NCBI GenBank assembly: GCA_021821425.1
Contig: JAKACL010000076.1
Span: 1 to 11,077, forward strand
Direction: 5' to 3'
DNA length: 11,077 nucleotides
DNA from: Pseudomonadota bacterium
GTDB lineage: Bacteria > Pseudomonadota > Gammaproteobacteria > Burkholderiales > Thiobacillaceae
Shown here: in pieces, positions 6,270 to 11,077 of the stretch
How the letters are laid out: each line of letters opens with the position of its first letter
Position numbering within the stretch: the stretch's first letter is position 1
The notes under the pieces: model-generated
What the model was told of the DNA's origin: nothing
What the model saw: the letters and a program-made list of their open reading frames with translations, nothing else
Databases searched by the model: none
Translations under genes and position numbers: made by a program

Positions 6270-6811
6270 TGACGCCGGTTTCGATTCCCGCCGCGCTGCT
6301 CGCCCGCGCGCAAAAAATCCGGCTGATCGCCTTCGACGTCGACGGCGTGATGACCGACGGCACGCTGTTCCTGGCCGACGACGGCCAGGAATTCAAGGGC
6401 TTCAACTCGCTCGACGGCCATGGCCTGAAAATGCTCCGCGGCAGCGGCGTGCAGCTCGCCATCATCACCGGCCGCAGTTCGCGCGTGGTGGAGCACCGCG
6501 CCAGAAACCTCGGCATCGAGATTGTCCACCAGGGCGCGCACGACAAGCTGGTTGTCTACGAAGCACTGTGCCGCGAACTCAAGCTCGACTGCGAAGCCAC
6601 CGCCTACATGGGCGACGACGTCGTCGACCTGCCGGTGATGCGGCGCGCCGGGCTGGCGATCACGGTGCCTGCGGCGCCCGAACTGGTGAAGGCCCACAGC
6701 CACTACACCACCACGCGCGCGGCCGGACACGGTGCGGTGCGCGAGGCCTGCGAATTCCTGATGCGCGCGCAGGGCACGCTGGACGCTGCACTGGCGCCCT
6801 ATCTGAAATGA
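6269..6811 (+). CDS. kdsC: 3-deoxy-D-manno-octulosonate 8-phosphate phosphatase
   Basis: KdsC removes the phosphate from Kdo 8-phosphate to give free Kdo before activation by KdsB. It is a cytoplasmic HAD-superfamily enzyme that normally works as a tetramer. The 180-residue protein (E. coli 188) has HAD motif I FDVDGVMTDG (nucleophile Asp23, acid/base Asp25), motif II IITGRSS (Thr67), motif III Lys93 in GAHDK and motif IV YMGDDVVDLPVM (Asp116/Asp117 for Mg2+). As in the C0-type KdsC family, no cap domain is present. Start ATG 6269 overlaps the kdsD stop by one base, and its own stop overlaps the lptC start by four, so translation is probably coupled. The ordered set kdsD-kdsC-lptC agrees with the assignment. 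Confidence 0.96.
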   Translation: MTPVSIPAALLARAQKIRLIAFDVDGVMTDGTLFLADDGQEFKGFNSLDGHGLKMLRGSGVQLAIITGRSSRVVEHRARNLGIEIVHQGAHDKLVVYEALCRELKLDCEATAYMGDDVVDLPVMRRAGLAITVPAAPELVKAHSHYTTTRAAGHGAVREACEFLMRAQGTLDAALAPYLK

Positions 6812-7380
6812 TTGCACGCGGCTCGCTGTGGCTGCCCCTGGCCATGCTGCTGCTGCTGGCCGCGCTCAGTTTCTGGATCGAACGGTCGGTGCAGGCGCCG
6901 GCGACTGGCGCGCTGGCGAACCCGACCGACCCCGAGGGCATCATGGAAAATTTCGATGCGCTGCGCACCGATCCCACAGGCAAGCCGCAATACCGCCTGT
7001 CCGCCGACCGGCTCAAGCACTACACCGGCAGCAAGCGCACCGAGCTGGAAGCGCCGCGCTTCGTCCGCATCAACGACGAGACCGGCGAAGTCCGCGCCGT
7101 GGCGCGGGAAGGCACGGTCTCCCCGGATGGCAGCGAAGTGGACCTGCGCGGCGACGTCGTCGTCGAGCGGGCGGCGCGGCCCGGACAGTCCCCGATGACG
7201 CTGAAGACAGGACGCCTGCTGGTGTTTCCAGAGCGCGACCAGATGCGCGCACCCGGCGCGGTCGAGGTGCGCGACGATACGCTTGAAATGCGTGCGGGCG
7301 GCATGGAGTACGACGCCCGGCAACGCAAGATCAAGCTGACAGGGCGGGTGAATGCCCGCTACATTTCCGGAAGAACATGA
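6808..7380 (+). CDS. lptC: LPS export system protein LptC
   Basis: LptC anchors the periplasmic LPS bridge to the inner-membrane LptB2FG transporter and passes LPS to LptA. The 190-residue protein has one N-terminal membrane helix (about residues 7-24, LWLPLAMLLLLAALSFWI) with a short cytoplasmic start, then a periplasmic beta-jellyroll domain. Conserved family features are the stretch FDALRTDPTGKPQYRLSADR (residues 49-68) and the LTG-rich repeats near the C-terminus. Length matches E. coli LptC (191). The ATG at 6808 lies in ATGA with the kdsC stop, and the stop overlaps the lptA start in the same way. The sequence itself is poorly conserved in this family, so the call rests partly on gene order. 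Confidence 0.92.
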   Translation: MIARGSLWLPLAMLLLLAALSFWIERSVQAPATGALANPTDPEGIMENFDALRTDPTGKPQYRLSADRLKHYTGSKRTELEAPRFVRINDETGEVRAVAREGTVSPDGSEVDLRGDVVVERAARPGQSPMTLKTGRLLVFPERDQMRAPGAVEVRDDTLEMRAGGMEYDARQRKIKLTGRVNARYISGRT

Positions 7381-7918
7381 ACGCCATGCCCATACTCAAA
7401 ATCGTTTTATCCGCGGCGCTGTACGCCGCGCTGCTGGCATCGCCCGTCCATGCCGAGAAGGCCGACCGCGACAAGCCGGTCAACCTCGAGGCGAACACGG
7501 TCACGCTCGACGACATCAAGAAGATCAGCGTCTACCAGGGCAATGTGATCCTCAGCCAGGGCACGTTGATGCTGCGCGCCGATTATGTGCAGGTGACGCA
7601 GAACGCGGATGGCATCGACCGGATCAGCGCCACCGGCCGGCCGGCGGCGTTTCGCCAGAAAGTCGAGGGGCGCGAGGAATACATCGAGGGATTTTCCGAC
7701 CGCATCGAATACGACAGCGTCAACGGGCAACTTCAACTGATCGGTCAGGCGCGCCTGCGGCGCGGCGGCGACGAGTTGCGCGGGGCGCAGATTTCCTACA
7801 ATGCCAACACCGAGTTCTACTCGGTGGTCGGCCAGCCCAACGCGCAAACTCCGAGCGGCCGCGTGCGCGCCGTCATCCGTCCGAAACCGCGCGCCGAGCA
7901 ACCCGCCGCGCCCAAGCC

Positions 7919-7922
<4 letters not shown>
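7377..7922 (+). CDS. lptA: Periplasmic LPS-transport protein LptA
   Basis: LptA forms the periplasmic filament that carries LPS from LptC to LptD at the outer membrane. The 181-residue protein (E. coli 185) begins with a Sec signal peptide: basic/hydrophobic MPILKIVLSAALYAALLASP and a cleavage motif VHA|EK after Ala26. The OstA-type domain follows, with the recognisable segments KPVNLEANTVTLDD, YQGNVILSQGTLMLRADYVQV (its first residue at about 53) and a glycine-rich repeat GQLQLIGQARLRRGGDELRG. The C-terminus is Arg/Pro-rich (RPKPRAEQPAAPKP), probably disordered. ATG 7377 overlaps the lptC stop. GGAAG a few bases upstream (about 7369-7373) could serve as the ribosome-binding site. ATG 7386 is a possible alternative. 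Its stop overlaps the lptB ATG. Confidence 0.94.
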
Positions 7923-8641
<719 letters not shown>

Positions 8642-8664
8642 TGCAGGCCGGGCGCGAATCGCGC

Positions 8665-8670
8665 TACACT
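8665..8670 (+). promoter_or_regulatory. Possible sigma-70 -10 box upstream of rpoN
   Basis: TACACT matches the -10 consensus at 4 of 6 positions and would place transcription start near 8677, giving rpoN a leader of about 33 nt. The -35 position (about 8642-8647, TGCAGG) is poor, so rpoN may instead, or also, be read from the lpt operon 68 bp upstream. Confidence 0.25.
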
Positions 8671-8675
8671 CGACT

Positions 8676-8699
8676 CAAGCCGGCACGATTTTTGCCGTA
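8676..8699 (+). promoter_or_regulatory. Sigma-54-like -24/-12 element directly before rpoN
   Basis: CCGGCACG-ATTT-TTGCC keeps the invariant GG (8682-8683) and GC (8694-8695) with 10 bp between them and matches GGCACG-N4-TTGC exactly. It deviates from the full consensus only at the T before GG (C here) and the W after TTGC (C here). If used as a promoter the start would be near 8707, only 3 nt before the rpoN ATG. It may therefore be a binding site through which RpoN represses its own gene rather than an activating promoter. The same bases contain a 5-bp inverted repeat CGGCA/TGCCG (8681-8697). Confidence 0.5.
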
Positions 8700-8709
8700 G
8701 TCAAATCCC

Positions 8710-10140
8710 ATGAAGCACAGTCTCCAACTCAAGCTCGGTCAGCACCTCACCCTGACGCCCCAACTGCAGCAGTCGATCCGGCTGCTGCAGCTGTCGACGC
8801 TCGAACTGAACCAGGAACTGGAACAGATGCTGCAGGACAATCCGCTGCTGGAGCGCGAGGACGAGGACGAAACCCCGTCCGAAGCACCGGCCCATACCGC
8901 CGAGGCCGAGACGCAGGTCACGGAAACCACGGCCGCGCCGGAACCGAGCAACGAATCCGAGCCGGCCACCTCGCTCGACGATGCCGACTGGAACGACTAC
9001 AGCAGCGCCAGCGGCGACGATGAAGACAACGACTACGCGCAGGGCGCGGTCTCCGGCGCGACGCTGCGTGAGCACCTGCTGAACCAGCTGATCGTCAGTC
9101 CGCTCACCGTGCGCGACCGCACCCTCGTCGCCGCACTGATCGACGACCTCGACGAGGCCGGTTTCCTCACCCAGCCGCTGGAAGACATTGCCGCCGGTCT
9201 CGCGGACGAGCTGGAAGAACTCGAACCCGAAGAGGTCGAAACCGCGCTCAAGCACCTGCAAAATATGGACCCGACCGGGGTCGGCGCGCGCAACCTGGCC
9301 GAATGCCTGACGCTGCAACTGCGCGCCCTGCCCGCCGACACCCCGGCGCGCGACGACGCCATCCGGCTGACCACGCATCACCTCGACCTGCTGGCGGCGC
9401 GCGACGTCGGCAAGCTGAAAAAAATGCTCGGCATCGACGACCCCACGCTGCGCGCCGTGCGGACCCTGATCCTCTCGATGAATCCGCGCCCCGGCGCGGC
9501 CTTCGGCGTCGACGAAACGCACTATGTCATCCCCGATGTCTACGTGCGCAAGATCAAGGGCATGTGGATCGCCAGCCTCAACGCCGACGCCATGCCCAAG
9601 CTGCGCGTCAATCGCGTCTATGCCGACATCCTGGCGCGCCATCGCGAAAACGGCGGCAATCAACTGGCCACCCAGCTGCAGGAAGCGCGCTGGCTGATCA
9701 AGAACGTGCAGCAGCGCTTCGACACCATCCTGCGCGTCTCGCAGGCCATCGTCGACCGCCAGAAACATTTTTTCGAACACGGCGAAGTGGCGATGCGCCC
9801 GCTGGTGCTGCGCGAGATCGCCGACGCGGTGGAACTGCACGAATCGACCATTTCGCGCGTCACCACGCAAAAGTACATGATGACGCCGCGCGGGCTGTAC
9901 GAATTGAAGTACTTTTTCGGCAGCCACGTCTCTACCGACAACGGCGGCGCCTGCTCGTCGACCGCCATCCGCGCACTGATCAAGCAGCTGGTTGCCGCAG
10001 AGAACATCGGGAAACCGCTGTCCGACGGCCAGCTGGCGGAAGTCCTCGGACAGCAGGGCATCGTGGTGGCCCGCCGCACCGTCGCCAAATACCGCGAGTC
10101 GCTGCAAATTCCGCCCGCAAACATGCGGCGTTCGCTCTGA
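8710..10140 (+). CDS. rpoN: RNA polymerase sigma-54 factor
   Basis: RpoN directs RNA polymerase to -24/-12 promoters, where open-complex formation needs an AAA+ activator. The 476-residue protein (E. coli 477) has region I at residues 1-48, starting MKHSLQLKLGQHLTLTPQLQ and rich in Gln/Leu, the activator-interaction domain. An acidic, variable region II spans about 49-112. The core-binding domain covers about 115-300. A helix-turn-helix at about 366-386 (LREIADAVELHESTISRVT) contacts the -12 element, and the RpoN box ARRTVAKYRE (454-463) reads the -24 element and is a perfect copy. The ATG at 8710 gives the standard N-terminus but has no visible Shine-Dalgarno. It sits between lptB and hpf, the usual order. 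At least one clear target promoter lies in this window (2550-2573). Confidence 0.98.
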   Translation: MKHSLQLKLGQHLTLTPQLQQSIRLLQLSTLELNQELEQMLQDNPLLEREDEDETPSEAPAHTAEAETQVTETTAAPEPSNESEPATSLDDADWNDYSSASGDDEDNDYAQGAVSGATLREHLLNQLIVSPLTVRDRTLVAALIDDLDEAGFLTQPLEDIAAGLADELEELEPEEVETALKHLQNMDPTGVGARNLAECLTLQLRALPADTPARDDAIRLTTHHLDLLAARDVGKLKKMLGIDDPTLRAVRTLILSMNPRPGAAFGVDETHYVIPDVYVRKIKGMWIASLNADAMPKLRVNRVYADILARHRENGGNQLATQLQEARWLIKNVQQRFDTILRVSQAIVDRQKHFFEHGEVAMRPLVLREIADAVELHESTISRVTTQKYMMTPRGLYELKYFFGSHVSTDNGGACSSTAIRALIKQLVAAENIGKPLSDGQLAEVLGQQGIVVARRTVAKYRESLQIPPANMRRSL

Positions 10141-10289
10141 TTCAGGGGATTTCACGATCCGTCGGCACGGGTGCCCGGCCGGCTTGAATGTCTCCGGCTT
10201 TCGTCCCACAATGAAATCAGGCGCGCACAATCGCGCCTGATCCAGCGCAATACTGGCAATCCGTTTCTTCAGCCGCTTTAGGAGGCGCT
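10141..10289 (+). other. rpoN-hpf spacer
   Basis: This 149-bp spacer holds a palindrome GGCAC-GG-GTGCC (10164-10175), a direct repeat CCGGCTT at 10179-10185 and 10194-10200, and a strong hairpin at 10216-10241 listed separately. AATACT near 10249 could be a weak -10 box for hpf, but no -35 is visible. A perfect Shine-Dalgarno AGGAGG (10280-10285) ends the spacer, 4 nt before the hpf ATG. This contrasts with the absent sites before kdsD and rpoN. Confidence 0.55.
10216..10241 (+). terminator. Perfect 10-bp stem-loop after rpoN
   Basis: ATCAGGCGCG (10216-10225) and CGCGCCTGAT (10232-10241) are exact reverse complements around a 6-nt loop CACAAT. It lies 75 bp past the rpoN stop. The stem is very stable, but no T-run follows, so it may be a Rho-linked 3' stabiliser, a processing site or an attenuator separating rpoN from the more abundantly needed hpf rather than a classical intrinsic terminator. 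Confidence 0.5.
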
Positions 10290-10631
10290 ATGAATTTGAC
10301 CATTTCCGGCCATCACCTGGAAGTTACCCCAGCCATCCGCGATTACGTGTCCGAAAAACTCGATCGCGTCAAACGCCACTTCGACCACGTCATCAACATG
10401 AACGTGATCATGCAGGTCGACAAGCTGGTACATAAAGTGGAAGCCAACCTGCACGTCAAGGGCCATGATTTTCACGCGCACAGCGAAGACGGCAACATGT
10501 ATGCCGCGATCGACCTGCTGGCCGACAAGCTCGACCGCCAGATCGTCAAGCACAAGGAAAAAACCTCGGATGTCCACCAGGGCGATGGTGGCCTCAAGCA
10601 TCAGGTCAACGTAAACGAGAATACCGCCTGA
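10290..10631 (+). CDS. hpf: Ribosome hibernation promoting factor, HPF/YfiA family
   Basis: HPF-family proteins bind the small-subunit decoding centre of idle ribosomes, blocking translation and, for HPF, promoting 100S dimers in stationary phase or starvation. The 113-residue protein starts MNLTISGHHLEVTPAIRDYV, the family's beta1-alpha1 opening. It continues with a basic helix KLDRVKRHFD and ends the fold with NMYAAIDLLADKLDRQIVKHK (its first residue at about 69). It lacks the long C-terminal dimerisation domain, so it is the short type. At 113 residues it is longer than E. coli HPF (95) and equal to E. coli RaiA (113), with an extra His/Asn-rich tail. The position between rpoN and ptsN supports hpf. 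A perfect AGGAGG precedes the ATG, suggesting strong translation. Confidence 0.95.
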   Translation: MNLTISGHHLEVTPAIRDYVSEKLDRVKRHFDHVINMNVIMQVDKLVHKVEANLHVKGHDFHAHSEDGNMYAAIDLLADKLDRQIVKHKEKTSDVHQGDGGLKHQVNVNENTA

Positions 10632-10653
10632 TCTGGTTCTTTTGATCAGGGAA

Positions 10654-10672
10654 GCCCGGACACGCTCCGGGC
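10654..10672 (+). terminator. Stem-loop between hpf and ptsN
   Basis: GCCCGGA (10654-10660) pairs perfectly with TCCGGGC (10666-10672) around the 5-nt loop CACGC, 23 nt past the hpf stop. The next bases are GTATAATTT rather than a U-run, so termination would be weak or partial. It abuts the TATAAT listed next, which suggests attenuation or a transcript border between hpf and ptsN. Confidence 0.45.
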
Positions 10673-10673
10673 G

Positions 10674-10679
10674 TATAAT
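10674..10679 (+). promoter_or_regulatory. Perfect TATAAT -10 box upstream of ptsN
   Basis: TATAAT at 10674-10679 is an exact sigma-70 -10 element in otherwise GC-rich DNA and would start transcription near 10686, giving ptsN a leader of about 33 nt. The -35 region at 16-18 bp falls inside the adjacent hairpin and is not consensus-like. TTGATC at 10642 is too far away (26 bp). ptsN may thus have its own promoter as well as readthrough from hpf. Confidence 0.4.
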
Positions 10680-10718
10680 TTGCGGAACGCCGGCGCTTTG
10701 CCCGGCCATGCAACCGGC

Positions 10719-11077
10719 ATGAATCTAATCGCTCCACTCCTTTCCGTCGACACGACCTTGCTGGACCTGAGTTTCAGCAGCAAGAAAAAGCTGTTCGAAC
10801 ACGCTGCGGACCTGTTTGCACGGACCCACGGACTCAAATCCACCGACATTTTCACCAGCCTGTTCGAACGCGAACGCCTGGGCTCGACCGCGCTTGGCTA
10901 CGGCATCGCGATTCCGCACGGCCGCATCAAGGGCCTGAAGGATGCCTGCGGCGCGCTGTACCGGCTGAGCACCCCGCTCGACTTCGACGCACCCGACAAC
11001 CAGCCGGTATCGCTGTGCTTCATTCTGCTGGTGCCGAAAGACGCCAACGAACGGCATCTGCAGATTCTCGGGGAACT
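10719..11077 (+). CDS. ptsN: PTS IIA-like nitrogen-regulatory protein EIIANtr (3' end outside window)
   Basis: EIIANtr is the terminal phospho-acceptor of the nitrogen phosphotransferase system (EINtr-NPr-EIIANtr) and regulates potassium transport, nitrogen and stress responses rather than sugar uptake. The visible 119 codons begin MNLIAPLLSV and contain the PTS_EIIA_2 core: SSKKKLFEHAADLFARTHGL, the signature RERLGSTALGYGIAIPHGR with phospho-accepting His67, then LYRLSTPLDFDAPDNQPVSL and LCFILLVPKDANERHLQIL. Family length is about 150-160 residues, so roughly the last quarter is missing at the window end. The ATG at 10719 is used because the ATG at 10708 is in another frame. No Shine-Dalgarno is evident. 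In betaproteobacteria hprK and rapZ usually follow. Confidence 0.94.
   Translation, partial: MNLIAPLLSVDTTLLDLSFSSKKKLFEHAADLFARTHGLKSTDIFTSLFERERLGSTALGYGIAIPHGRIKGLKDACGALYRLSTPLDFDAPDNQPVSLCFILLVPKDANERHLQILGE

Noticed and set aside
3416..6817. Very long minus-strand open frame (1133 codons) across the antiporter, kdsD and kdsC genes
   Set aside because: It is a shadow frame in GC-rich DNA. Its translation is low-complexity Arg/Ala/Gly-rich, and it overlaps three genes with clear domain signatures in other frames.
10160..10180. Possible sigma-54 promoter upstream of hpf (CGGCACGG near 10163)
   Set aside because: The -24 half matches, but the -12 position reads CCCG instead of TTGC, so the required GC is absent at the right spacing. 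A second candidate beginning TGGCA at 10254 fails for the same reason.
8701..10230. Long minus-strand frame opposite rpoN
   Set aside because: Antisense shadow of rpoN without recognisable motifs. The plus-strand protein is a complete sigma-54 with a perfect RpoN box.

Overview
The window looks like a chromosomal segment of a GC-rich Gram-negative bacterium, most likely a betaproteobacterium. The evidence is the lipopolysaccharide and nitrogen-regulation block kdsD-kdsC-lptC-lptA-lptB-rpoN-hpf-ptsN, the proteobacterial protein signatures, and the high GC content of the third codon positions. I cannot fix the genus from the sequence. A Thiobacillus/Nitrosomonadales-like organism is only a guess.

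Left part (1-2610). The window opens inside the last 31 codons of a RelE/ParE-like toxin gene, which overlaps an antitoxin gene with an XRE helix-turn-helix. A 200-bp spacer full of short inverted repeats follows. Next, on the minus strand, is a multi-spanning membrane histidine kinase with no response regulator beside it. The 207 bp upstream of the kinase separate it from a divergent gene for an orphan type IV pilin-like protein. This spacer is the most informative non-coding stretch in the window. It holds a full-consensus sigma-54 (-24/-12) promoter correctly placed for the pilin gene, preceded by an A+T-rich patch with a perfect palindrome and a consensus-matching IHF site.

Middle part (3265-5282). 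A minus-strand CPA2-type cation:proton antiporter (KefB/KefC-like, with RCK_N and RCK_C domains) converges on the pilin gene and diverges from kdsD.

Right part (5283-11077). The genes kdsD, kdsC, lptC, lptA and lptB overlap by 1-4 bases and form one translationally coupled unit. KdsD and KdsC act in Kdo synthesis, and LptC, LptA and LptB act in LPS transport to the outer membrane. After a 68-bp gap comes rpoN, which encodes sigma-54. The gap contains a -24/-12-like element immediately before the rpoN start, a candidate autoregulatory site. Then follow hpf (ribosome hibernation) and ptsN (nitrogen PTS EIIA), which runs off the window end. Hairpins lie in both spacers.

Overall this is mostly conserved core genome. 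The items most worth pursuing are the sigma-54-controlled orphan pilin with its divergent orphan kinase, about 6 kb from rpoN itself, and the sigma-54-like site in front of rpoN. I saw no CRISPR array, tRNA, rRNA or insertion sequence.
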